A stretch of 34,482 nucleotides of DNA from Hyphomicrobiaceae bacterium. Its GTDB lineage: Bacteria; Pseudomonadota; Alphaproteobacteria; Rhizobiales; Hyphomicrobiaceae. The stretch's first letter is position 1. Every line of letters starts with the position of its first letter. Location: contig JABSQE010000006.1 of assembly GCA_013214245.1 (NCBI GenBank), positions 2,501-36,982 on the forward strand, in the 5' to 3' direction. The translations under genes and the position numbers were made by a program. This document shows positions 26,611-34,465 of this stretch, one piece after another. Below the pieces are notes generated by a model. That model was not told the origin of the DNA, searched no databases, and saw only the letters and a program-made list of their open reading frames with translations.

Positions 26611-27759
26611 TTAAGAATCAACATTAAAAAAAAGGTTTGGTCTAGTATATGTGGTGCGTGGGCGCCTACGCGATAGTCCCAGAAGCATTCCAAGGGTGGT
26701 TGATACTCCAAACATAGACGAACCACCAGCAGAAAGTAATGGAAGCGCCATGCTTTTCACTGGTAATAAGCCAACATTTACACTCATATTAATCAAAGTC
26801 TGATATCCAAACAGCAATGCTAGGCCAATTATACCGTAGCAGATTCCGGGATCCTCCTCTATTAAAGCGCAACCAAGTGCTCGGTAAATAATGAAAGCAT
26901 ACAGTCCTAGGAGGACCAAACAGCTTAGTACACCATATTCCTCGGCAACAACAGAAAAAATGAAATCGGTATGTGCTTCTGGAAGCTTGATTTTAATCGT
27001 GCCCGCACCTGGCCCTCGTCCTAAAAAACCTCCATCTACAAAAGATCTGTAGGCCTGTCTCATTTGTGAATGCTCGTTAGTAGCGAACGTAAAACATTGA
27101 TCAAAGCTACATCTAAAGTAAGGTAAGCTCTTGAAATTAACAAATATACTTACAATTCCTATGGATATAAAAGATATGTACCAAATCAATGACAAGCCAG
27201 CTAAAAAGAACAGTGTTCCCCAGACGATCGTAATAAGGGCAGTTTGACCTAAATCTGACTGCATTATTAGAAGTCCAGAAAGAGTGATATAAAGTCCTAT
27301 AGCGATTGGTAGCGCAGGCATATCTTTACGTATTTGCGTTTCGGCAAACGCCCAGCCTGCAAGCACTACAAACGCAGGTTTAATAATTTCCGACGGCTTA
27401 AATGATACTCCAAAAATAAAAATCCAGCGCAGTGTTCCATTAATTTTGCTGCCCCATAGCAGGACAGCAATTAGGCTTAAAACACAAACGATGTAAAGTA
27501 ATAAAGAGATACGTCGAATCGTGCGAGGAGATTGCAGAGATATTACAAAGATTAGAACCATACCAACTACAGCAAAGATCGCATGATATTTTACGAAATA
27601 AAAAGTGGATAGGCCCTTGTCAACAGCTACGGATGGGCTAGCAGCTAATGAAATTATTAAACCGACTAACATTAACGTACATATTGCATAAAGTTGGAGG
27701 CGATCAATGGTAAACCACCACTCTGACAATAAGCTGTGATCTCCACGCGATAGCGTCAT
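26611..27759 (-). CDS. ftsW: Septal peptidoglycan polymerase FtsW
   Basis: A SEDS-family glycosyltransferase that polymerises lipid II at the division septum with its partner FtsI. The 382 residues contain about ten hydrophobic helices. Family signatures: FKPSEIIKPAFV after the central helices, DLGQTALI, GRGPGAGTIKIKLPEAHTDF (the loop with the conserved Glu-His-Asp), and near the end VGLLPVKSMALPLLSAGGSS, the SEDS C-terminal motif. Its location between murD and murG supports FtsW over RodA. An AGGAG site overlapping the end of murD precedes the ATG by a short gap, suggesting coupling. Confidence 0.95.
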   Translation of the reverse strand: MTLSRGDHSLLSEWWFTIDRLQLYAICTLMLVGLIISLAASPSVAVDKGLSTFYFVKYHAIFAVVGMVLIFVISLQSPRTIRRISLLLYIVCVLSLIAVLLWGSKINGTLRWIFIFGVSFKPSEIIKPAFVVLAGWAFAETQIRKDMPALPIAIGLYITLSGLLIMQSDLGQTALITIVWGTLFFLAGLSLIWYISFISIGIVSIFVNFKSLPYFRCSFDQCFTFATNEHSQMRQAYRSFVDGGFLGRGPGAGTIKIKLPEAHTDFIFSVVAEEYGVLSCLVLLGLYAFIIYRALGCALIEEDPGICYGIIGLALLFGYQTLINMSVNVGLLPVKSMALPLLSAGGSSMFGVSTTLGMLLGLSRRRPRTTYTRPNLFFNVDS

Positions 27760-27770
27760 AAAAACTTCTC

Positions 27771-29177
27771 CTATGAATCAACTTCTAGCAAGCTTTTTAC
27801 GATATCTCGAAACATATTTCCACGTACTTCAAAATTACGAAATTGATCGAATGAAGCACAGGCCGGAGAGAGTAAAACTACAGCTTCGCTATCTGTGACA
27901 CTTTGTGCATCTTCTGCGGCTTGGCGAACTGCAATGTTGAGTGTGTAGCAGCAAGCTATAGCGCATTGGCCAATCAATGTTTGCCTAAACATATCTACTG
28001 ATTCACCAATGAGGTAAGCTTTAGAAATCTTTGAAAAATAAGCCGCCAGTGGCGCAATTCCATCTACTTTTGGTTGGCCGCCGACAATCCAGTATATGTT
28101 TGCGTGAAAAGCTTCTAAAGAATGTGCTGCTGATACCGCATTAGTAGCTTTGCTATCATTTATAAAAATTACACGATTAATTTGCCCTACCTTCTCCATT
28201 CGATGTGGAAGGCCAACAAAAGTTTTCATTCCTAATGCAATTTGATTAGTAGTTAGCCCTAAATGTAGGCAGGCTGCTGTGGCGGCTGATGCGTTTTGAG
28301 CATTGTGTCTGCCGCGAAGCGAGATACTGTTTGTTAAATCAACGATAGTTTCAAAGTTCACAATACCAGGTGAGCTCTTATCATGAGTACATCTTGTAAC
28401 AGCGCGGTTACGAACACCAACACCTTGCCGAACCAAGCCATTTGAAATGGCGCTTAAAGCTGAGCGTCTAGCTTTCTCGGCAGTATAAAGCTCTAGTGTT
28501 GGTATGTCGTCTGTGCCGATTATAGCATAATCAGAATTTTTTGGTATAAGAGCCTTAAGATCGATATAATTTTTGAAGCTGCCATGACGATCAAGATGAT
28601 CAGGTGAAATGTTCAATAGAATTCCGATCGAAGAATTCAGTGTCGACATCAAATTTATATTGAATGATGACAGCTCAATTACATATACACATCGTGAAGA
28701 CGGTGGTTCAAGGTTTAGGATAGGTACCCCAATATTTCCTCCAACTTGAATGTTGTAGCCAGACATTTGCAGAACATGCGCGATTAGCGCAGTTGTCGTT
28801 GACTTTCCATTAGTACCAGTTACGTATATTAATTGAGAACGTGTACTTTCAAATTCACGTTGGCGAGCAAAAATTTCAACATCGCCAATAATTTCTATAT
28901 TTGCAGACCGTGCGAGATGAACACTCCAATGTGGTTTGGGATATGTAAGCGGAATTCCAGGCGATAAGACTAGTGCATCAAGCTTTCTAAAATCTAACCG
29001 TTTAGGGTCACCTATCCTGAATCCATTAAGAGCGGCGTATTTCCTTACTTTTTCGTTGTCATCCCAGGCTATTACATCTGCACCACCTGCGGAAAGAGAA
29101 CAGCAGGCAGCAAGACCTGAGCCTCCAAGACCTATTACAGCAACGCGTTTTTCTCGGAAAATTGTTGCGGATATCAT
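27771..29177 (-). CDS. murD: UDP-N-acetylmuramoyl-L-alanine--D-glutamate ligase
   Basis: It adds D-glutamate to UDP-MurNAc-L-Ala using ATP in the cytoplasm. It has 468 residues: N-terminal Rossmann segment VIGLGGSGLAA at 14-24, ATP loop GTNGKSTT at 121-128, VGGNIGVP nearby, the NISPDHLDRH metal/substrate segment, and NDSKATN in the C-terminal half. The start at 29177 is an ATG. It follows mraY after 93 bases and precedes ftsW by 11 bases. Fully intact. Confidence 0.96.
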   Translation of the reverse strand: MISATIFREKRVAVIGLGGSGLAACCSLSAGGADVIAWDDNEKVRKYAALNGFRIGDPKRLDFRKLDALVLSPGIPLTYPKPHWSVHLARSANIEIIGDVEIFARQREFESTRSQLIYVTGTNGKSTTTALIAHVLQMSGYNIQVGGNIGVPILNLEPPSSRCVYVIELSSFNINLMSTLNSSIGILLNISPDHLDRHGSFKNYIDLKALIPKNSDYAIIGTDDIPTLELYTAEKARRSALSAISNGLVRQGVGVRNRAVTRCTHDKSSPGIVNFETIVDLTNSISLRGRHNAQNASAATAACLHLGLTTNQIALGMKTFVGLPHRMEKVGQINRVIFINDSKATNAVSAAHSLEAFHANIYWIVGGQPKVDGIAPLAAYFSKISKAYLIGESVDMFRQTLIGQCAIACCYTLNIAVRQAAEDAQSVTDSEAVVLLSPACASFDQFRNFEVRGNMFRDIVKSLLEVDS

Positions 29178-29270
29178 TACGGCATTCTAGCTTTATTTAT
29201 TTTTGGTACTAATAGTGTTGGTTGCGGTGACATTGCGCTTTTGCAATATGCATGCGATTTCACCTCTAAA

Positions 29271-30353
29271 CTAGCGTAATTTTAATGTTGCCAAACCTAA
29301 AAGCGCTAATACAACGGAAACAACCCAAAATCTTACAACCACCGTTGCTTCGTGCCAGCCTTTCTGTTCGAAGTGATGGTGTAGCGGTGCCATACGAAAA
29401 ACCCTCTTACCAGTTAATTTGAAACTGGCTACTTGAATTATGACTGAGAGTGCTTCAAGCACAAACAACCCGCCTACTATTGCTAAAACGATCTCGTGTT
29501 TAACTGCCACAGCTATGGCACCTAATGCTCCACCCAATGCTAATGAACCAGTATCACCCATAAAAACTGTTGCTGGTGGAGCATTAAACCATAAAAAGCC
29601 GAGCCCGGCACCAATTAGTGCACCACATATGACTGCAAGCTCTCCAGCTCCTGCTACATAGTGAATCTGCAAATAACTCGCAAATTTAAAATTACCTGAA
29701 AGATAAACAATTAAGCCGAAGGTAGCAGCCGCGATCATAACTGGTACTATAGCGAGACCATCTAGACCGTCTGTGAGGTTAACAGCATTGCCCGAGCCGG
29801 CGATAACAAACGCACCAAAAAAAACAAACAGAGGTCCCATCTGAATTAAAAAATCCTTAAAAAAAGGTACAGCTAGAGCTCCATAATAGTTGCCGCTTGA
29901 TGTGCACATAATTGAAAAAGTTGCAAGCCCAGCGATTATAAGCTCTAGAATTAGACGAACTCGCCCAGAAAAACCAGAGCTAGTGCGTCTGGTGACTTTC
30001 AAAAAATCATCGTAAAAGCCAATTGCGCCAAAAGATAGAGTCACACATAATATTATCCATACATACGAGTTACTGAGATCAGCCCAAAGTAGAGTAGAAA
30101 AAGTAAAGCCCGCGATAATCATAAGGCCGCCCATTGTTGGTGTACCACGCTTTGCAGAATGACTTTGTGGACCATTTTCACGAATTGGCTGCCCCCTACC
30201 CTGCTTTAGTCGTAGGGCGTCTATTATGGCTGGTCCAAATAAAAAGACTATTAACAAAGCCGTCATAATAGCACCGCCAGTACGGAATGTAATGTAAGTG
30301 AAAACATTTAGCGGCCCGAGCAAATCATTAAATTCTCGAAGCTTGTACAGCAT
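29271..30353 (-). CDS. mraY: Phospho-N-acetylmuramoyl-pentapeptide transferase
   Basis: An integral membrane enzyme that transfers phospho-MurNAc-pentapeptide to undecaprenyl phosphate, making lipid I. It has 360 residues and about ten membrane helices. Motifs: PTMGGLMII, DDFLK (the aspartate pair binding Mg and lipid), NLTDGLDGLA, FMGDTGSLALGG and the C-terminal HHHFEQKGW. An AAGGA site lies before the ATG at 30353. It is the first gene of the cluster here; murF and murE, normally directly upstream, are replaced by a 1.5-kb gene-free stretch and an AT-rich island. Its promoter must therefore lie within that stretch. Confidence 0.96.
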   Translation of the reverse strand: MLYKLREFNDLLGPLNVFTYITFRTGGAIMTALLIVFLFGPAIIDALRLKQGRGQPIRENGPQSHSAKRGTPTMGGLMIIAGFTFSTLLWADLSNSYVWIILCVTLSFGAIGFYDDFLKVTRRTSSGFSGRVRLILELIIAGLATFSIMCTSSGNYYGALAVPFFKDFLIQMGPLFVFFGAFVIAGSGNAVNLTDGLDGLAIVPVMIAAATFGLIVYLSGNFKFASYLQIHYVAGAGELAVICGALIGAGLGFLWFNAPPATVFMGDTGSLALGGALGAIAVAVKHEIVLAIVGGLFVLEALSVIIQVASFKLTGKRVFRMAPLHHHFEQKGWHEATVVVRFWVVSVVLALLGLATLKLR

Positions 30354-31827
30354 TCACTTTCCTTATGTGCCTTATAAACCTGTTTAATTGTACGTGGTTA
30401 CATTTACGTATGCTATTTATACTTCTATAGCTGATGACGTAGGAATTTTATCATGTAACTCTAACGCATTTTCATACTCAATGTTGTGGTCGCTCTAAGA
30501 TGAAGCAACGAATTTATATTCTATAAAATAGTAAAAGTTTACCTTACGAATTAGAGCGGTGACCAATTTATAACAGCTCATTAAAAACTATATTTTTTGA
30601 GAGATAAGCCACCAATAATTGATAAAAGTCGACTTAATCTCCTGGTCACACGTCAAAATAGATGTATCTGCTCGATAGCTTGATAACACTAATCACCCAA
30701 AATTGAGAATGCCTTCGAAGAATAGAAATTTAATTTAAAGACAATTATAAAACTCTTATGAAAACAACTCTATAACCAAAAAATTTCAACCTAGTAGGAT
30801 AGCAACTCAATAAGCCTTATCAAAGTCTGTGTTTTTTTATTAATGGTAGACAAAACCAATAAAAACTTCGCACAATGTTCACTTTTTTCAAAGCAGCTTG
30901 GCACTTCATCAAATCGTTGCATCGCTTTTTATTAACCGTACTAATTAACAATACAACAACACGCTCTGTAAGTACCTACTTGCTTTAGCAATTTTAGAAG
31001 TATCAGTACTATCAGAATAACGCGCTTAAAGCATTGATGCGACTACATAATTACACACTAATAAATTTAAAAAAGTTATGTTTATCAACACTAATATATC
31101 TTTTTATTAGTTTTAGTGTATTGGCAGCTGTAATTTTAAGAATAGTTAGAACTTTTAATATTATACTTAATAAGTAATGTCAATTCTTCACGTTGCCCTC
31201 AAATCATGCTTAATACGCCATGCTCTTAAAACTTGGTAAGGGAAAATTTATCGCCAGACCAAAGCATAGATGTGTCTACGAACAACTCACACATAAATAA
31301 TGCAGAAAGTTTTTTGCTAATTCAGAACAACACCAGAGTGCAACCAATGTTCCTCTAAAAGTTGAATTAGTGAAGTTAGATGAAGTTTAACTTTAAGCAA
31401 AGACACATGTATAATTTGAATCAAATTCAACAAATTAAAAAAATTTGTTTGGTTGCCTTGTTTTTACACGGCGTCATAAGCAGCACAACCGAACACAACA
31501 ATATTAAAGGTTAAAGACTTAACTAATTTTGAACACAAGCGGATTAATAGTTAAAAATGAAAAAATAAAAATAAATAAATTATTTATCGTTTGTATGATG
31601 CAACAGCAGAGTAATATAAACTTTATACGTTTTACATAACTTATGGCGATAAGATATGGCGAGCACAACTTACGTTGGGTTACTTTTGTAACGGCCCAAA
31701 AGCATTACACAAATGGTTTTGTATCATCTGTTAATTAGTATTTAACGGACTTAAACTTCTATTATCTAAAAACATCAAAATAAATACAGCAACTAAAAGA
31801 ATTGATATTAAGAAAGAGTTAAAATAT
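30354..31827. other. 1.47-kb gene-free, very AT-rich stretch upstream of mraY
   Basis: No frame of useful length or recognisable motif is present on either strand. It should hold the mraY promoter. Structures seen: a perfect palindrome AATTTGA-A-TCAAATT (31413-31427) directly followed by an AACAAATT/AATTTGTT hairpin (31429-31449), and a hairpin with a 3-base bulge at 31675-31699. The sequence becomes more AT-rich towards the right, suggesting that the border between chromosome and island lies within it. It may contain decayed gene remnants that cannot be identified by eye. Confidence 0.5.
31413..31449. repeat. Adjacent palindromes within the gene-free stretch
   Basis: A 15-base perfect palindrome with one central base (31413-31427) is followed by an 8-bp stem with a five-A loop (31429-31449). 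Together they cover 37 bases. They could be an operator, a terminator-like structure or a recombination remnant. All arms are AT-rich, which raises the chance expectation. Confidence 0.35.
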
Positions 31828-32180
31828 ATGACATTTATTGAAAAGATTTATACTGAACTAAAAGAAAATAATATTACAAATAACAATGTTGATTTTAGCA
31901 CACGCTTTTTAAATCGTAGCCCTCAATATTACAGTGTAATTAAAACAAGAAAATTAGATGCTAATAACGAAGTATTAGTAAACATAATTAAAGCACTCGA
32001 AAAAATTAATAAAACGAGAAAAAATATAATTTAGAAGAAAAATACACTTATTTGGAAAGTAAAATTGCACAAGAACTCGCAAATAGAACTATTAGCACAA
32101 ATAACCCATCTAAACACCTAATTAACAACGTCATATATGCCCTACAAAACTATCAAACTACAAAACAAGCAGTAACTTAA
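31828..32180 (+). pseudogene. Small accessory protein, DUF6626-like, split by a frameshift
   Basis: The first frame gives 68 residues (31828-32034) starting MTFIEKIYTELKENN, with a DFSTRFLNRSPQYYSVIK segment that recalls the small DUF6626 proteins of alphaproteobacteria; this is recognition from memory. That family continues with a helical C-terminal half. Such a half is present here in another frame from about 32024 to the TAA at 32178-32180 (YNLEEKYTYLESKIAQEL and onward). Adding one A to the A6 run near 32018-32025 joins the halves into a 117-residue protein. Function is unknown. Both halves lack other lesions. It is the first gene of the AT-rich island after the gene-free stretch and reads towards the recombinase. 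Confidence 0.6.
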
Positions 32181-32349
32181 CTAAAACCATTAACTGCGTT
32201 TATAACGCTTTCTATTAAACAAGTTTCGTATTATTGTTTTATTCAATTTAAAACTTAAAAGCGAAACTATGACATTAAAACCCCGTGTATATTTAAGATA
32301 TACTGCACCAAGTAGAGGTGTTAGAGAAAACACGAGAGGTAAAAGACTT

Positions 32350-32698
32350 ATGAAACCACGCAACTTAGCGTGGGAGTATAACAGTATCTATTATTTTTAC
32401 TTTGCATTTTTAAAAAGAAATAAAGAATTTGAAAAAATACACAACAATGTTGGGGAAAACTAGAAATAAACTGCATAAGCAAATGTACAAGGACTTTGGC
32501 AATATTTACAAAGTTGATACTGCAGATGACTTTTACAAATGGTTTTACGAAGTTGTGAATACTACTAATAGCGAACGCAGAGGTTATTATCTATTTACTG
32601 AAGAAAACACAGATGCAATAGAAGAAGTGACTGAGATTGCACAACTTAAAAATACTGATAACACACTTGTAGTAAAAATAAAGATGTTTAAATTTTAA
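32350..32698 (+). pseudogene. Small accessory protein of unknown function, split by a frameshift
   Basis: I do not recognise a named family. The first frame (ATG at 32350, with a GAGAGG stretch before it; an earlier in-frame ATG is at 32269) encodes KPRNLAWEYNSIYYFYFAFL and stops at 32463. A second frame, open from 32429 to 32698, continues with KLHKQMYKDFGNIYKV and DDFYKWFYEVV, then RRGYYLFTEEN. Removing one G from the G4 run near 32451-32454 fuses them into one protein of about 115 residues, rich in aromatic residues and Lys. The aromatic helix followed by an acidic-aromatic segment suggests a small helical cytoplasmic protein. It sits between the DUF6626-like gene and the lipoprotein gene, all in the same direction. 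Confidence 0.5.
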
Positions 32699-32763
32699 AA
32701 TGAAACTATCTCAAATTACTATTATTTGATCTAATTCAGATAGATTTAAAATATGAGGTACTT

Positions 32764-33165
32764 ATGAAAAAGTTATTGATTTGTTTATTAGGGTTTACAC
32801 TTTTTTTTAGTGGTTGTGCTAACACAGGAAATAAAAGTTTAAAAGATGTAAGCGAATCTCAAGTTAAAGGGCAAATTAAAGAAGGTATAACTACTAGGTC
32901 TCAAGTCCAAGCAATGTTTGGTAGCCCATTCAAAACGAGTTATACAAACAACGGGTCTCTAATTTGGACGTATCAATATGACGACACATCTGCTTTAACT
33001 ATAGAAACTGTAGGAAGTGCCATTTTAACTTTGGGTTTAGCAGGTTCGAAAAGTAAAGGTACACGTAATGAACTTGTTATACTTTTTGACGAAAAAGACG
33101 TAGTTAAAAAGTTTAATATGTCCAATAGTAAAATAGAAAGTGGAACATTACTTTTTGCAAAGTAA
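32764..33165 (+). CDS. Outer-membrane lipoprotein with BamE/SmpA-like domain
   Basis: The 133 residues start with a lipoprotein signal: basic MKK, a hydrophobic core and the lipobox FSGC with Cys at 18, so the mature protein should be lipid-anchored. The following part has the order typical of the SmpA/OmlA fold: VKGQIKEGITTRSQVQAMFGSP (a helix then the glycine-proline turn seen as GxTxxxVxxxLGxP in BamE), W-Y strand SLIWTYQYDD, and a last strand with LVILFDEKDVVKKF. A glycine-rich hydrophobic stretch at about 82-95 is inserted. True BamE helps insert outer-membrane proteins; copies on mobile elements are usually of unknown role. GAGG lies a few bases before the ATG. It is convergent with the recombinase, with one base between them. 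Confidence 0.75.
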   Translation: MKKLLICLLGFTLFFSGCANTGNKSLKDVSESQVKGQIKEGITTRSQVQAMFGSPFKTSYTNNGSLIWTYQYDDTSALTIETVGSAILTLGLAGSKSKGTRNELVILFDEKDVVKKFNMSNSKIESGTLLFAK

Positions 33166-33166
33166 A

Positions 33167-34048
33167 TTAGAATCTATCTACTATTTCTTTTAAAGGTATT
33201 GGCTTATATCTTTGCTTATCAGCATTAAACTTTTTCATTGCTGTTTCCAACATTGTTTGTCTGTCAACGTGCAAGTATGTACTTTCAATATGTCTAATAC
33301 TTGTTCCACATTGCTTACTTAATTCACCAAAATTATTTCCACGTTTGACTTCACGTGTAATGTGATAGTGCCTTAAACTATAGGGTACTAAATCACTTTG
33401 TCTTTTCTTATCAATCGTACTCATTTCAAGTATTTGCTTAAATGCTTCATTAATATTCTGTCTTTTATATTCATAGTTGCCATCAATACTAAAAATATAT
33501 CCAGTTGTATGTTTGCAAACTTCTTTCCATTTCAATAATTGTTCAGCATCAACACAAAAAGTTCTACCTATTCTAACTTTGCTAGTTTCTGGTAAAACTT
33601 CAACTTCAGCTATAGTTCTATATTCGATATAGTTTTTTTCAACACCATCAACAATGTTGTTACGTAAAATTGTTTTGGGAATTTCATTTACTTTAAATTG
33701 CCCATCTAAATATTTTTCAAAATGTGCTAAATGCGAAATGATAGTTTGTAAACGTTGAGGTACAATTTGCTCTGTATGAATTTGTCTTCTTTTCCAATCT
33801 AAAAACTCTGCAATGCCTTCACTAACTGTAATTCCAAAAATCTTTTCTTTTTTAGTTTCACTTCGATAAATCAGTTCTGCAGTTTCCTTACGTGCAATAT
33901 CAATTGCTTGTTCTGTGTTACGTGTACCTGTTGTTGCTCTATAATATTTCTTCTCTTTTTTAATCCACATACTAAATTGCCAAATACTACTACTTTTACA
34001 TCTTTTTATTTTTGCTATGCCGTCCATTATTTTAAGTTCGTTTTTCAT
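33167..34048 (-). CDS. Tyrosine recombinase (phage-type integrase) with an internal deletion
   Basis: From the ATG at 34048, fixed by AAGGAG six bases upstream, it has 293 residues; an upstream in-frame ATG at 34075 is less likely. In the 34075-based numbering, an N-terminal DNA-binding strand region is at 20-70 and a SAM-like core-binding domain at about 80-125. A beta-hairpin with ETSKVRIGR (Lys166) follows, then the C-terminal catalytic half with YSLRHYHIT (Arg235) and GTSIRHIESTYLHV (nucleophile Tyr267). The segment that normally lies between core-binding domain and beta-hairpin, and that carries the first catalytic Arg in a TGLRxGE-type motif, is missing: only about 25 residues are there. 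The frame is intact, so this looks like an in-frame deletion of roughly 80-100 residues and the protein is probably inactive. Codons are more AT-rich than in the chromosomal genes. Confidence 0.85.
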   Translation of the reverse strand: MKNELKIMDGIAKIKRCKSSSIWQFSMWIKKEKKYYRATTGTRNTEQAIDIARKETAELIYRSETKKEKIFGITVSEGIAEFLDWKRRQIHTEQIVPQRLQTIISHLAHFEKYLDGQFKVNEIPKTILRNNIVDGVEKNYIEYRTIAEVEVLPETSKVRIGRTFCVDAEQLLKWKEVCKHTTGYIFSIDGNYEYKRQNINEAFKQILEMSTIDKKRQSDLVPYSLRHYHITREVKRGNNFGELSKQCGTSIRHIESTYLHVDRQTMLETAMKKFNADKQRYKPIPLKEIVDRF

Positions 34049-34177
34049 TAATAACTCCTTTTTAACTATAATCATTATCTCATATTTGTTTCCTTTTTGG
34101 ACGCTATCTCGTTACACAACAGCAAAAGGAAACTAGAGCAAAAAAGCAGTAAGCACTTATTATCTGTCATAGTTTAA

Positions 34178-34208
34178 AAATCTTGTAACTTTTGTTGTAA
34201 CAAGATTT
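34178..34208. repeat. Perfect 9-bp inverted repeat upstream of the recombinase
   Basis: AAATCTTGT (34178-34186) and ACAAGATTT (34200-34208) are exact reverse complements with 13 bases between. Two of the TTGTAAC units lie inside this structure. It could be a recombinase core site (inverted binding arms around a short spacer) or an operator for the recombinase gene, which starts 130 bases away. Confidence 0.45.
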
Positions 34209-34262
34209 GGAATTTGTTGGAAAACTGCGGTTATAGTTGCGACTTTGTAACTACTTTGTAAC
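34183..34262 (+). repeat. Four direct TTGTAAC repeats, candidate arm sites or iterons
   Basis: TTGTAAC occurs at 34183-34189, 34195-34201, 34245-34251 and 34256-34262, all in the same direction. The last two belong to a tandem 11-base duplication (ACTTTGTAACT at 34242-34252 and 34253-34263). Start-to-start distances are 12, 50 and 11, close to one, five and one helical turns, so a protein could bind all four on one DNA face. Position next to an integrase gene fits arm-type integrase sites or a directionality-factor site; plasmid-type iterons are the alternative. Confidence 0.5.
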
Positions 34263-34438
34263 TACAAAAATTGAAAAAACATAATAAAAACAATTGTTTA
34301 TAAAACAGGAACTACTCCCATAAAGTAGTTTTATTCTTGTAAGTTATTGATTTCATTACACTTTATTTTTACTTGGAAACAACTTGGTTTTCTCCTATTA
34401 AAATCAGAAACTTGCGACTTACCATTTTTTAATCATCT

Positions 34439-34465
34439 TTCAAAGAAGTATGAAACTTCTTTGAA
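34439..34465. terminator. Perfect 11-bp hairpin at the right edge
   Basis: TTCAAAGAAGT (34439-34449) and ACTTCTTTGAA (34455-34465) form a perfect 11-bp stem with a 5-base loop. No T tract follows on either strand inside the window. It may terminate a gene lying just outside the window. Confidence 0.4.

Noticed and set aside
30417..30493. Short minus-strand reading frame ending just upstream of mraY, considered as a murF remnant
   Set aside because: Only about 25 codons before an in-frame stop, and nothing matches the MurF C-terminus.
30843..30935. 30-codon ATG frame in the gene-free stretch
   Set aside because: No ribosome binding site and no family resemblance.
31675..31699. Hairpin TTGGG-TTAC/GTAA-CCCAA with a CGG bulge, considered as part of a structured RNA
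   Set aside because: It is a single short bulged stem; no further helices around it were found by eye.
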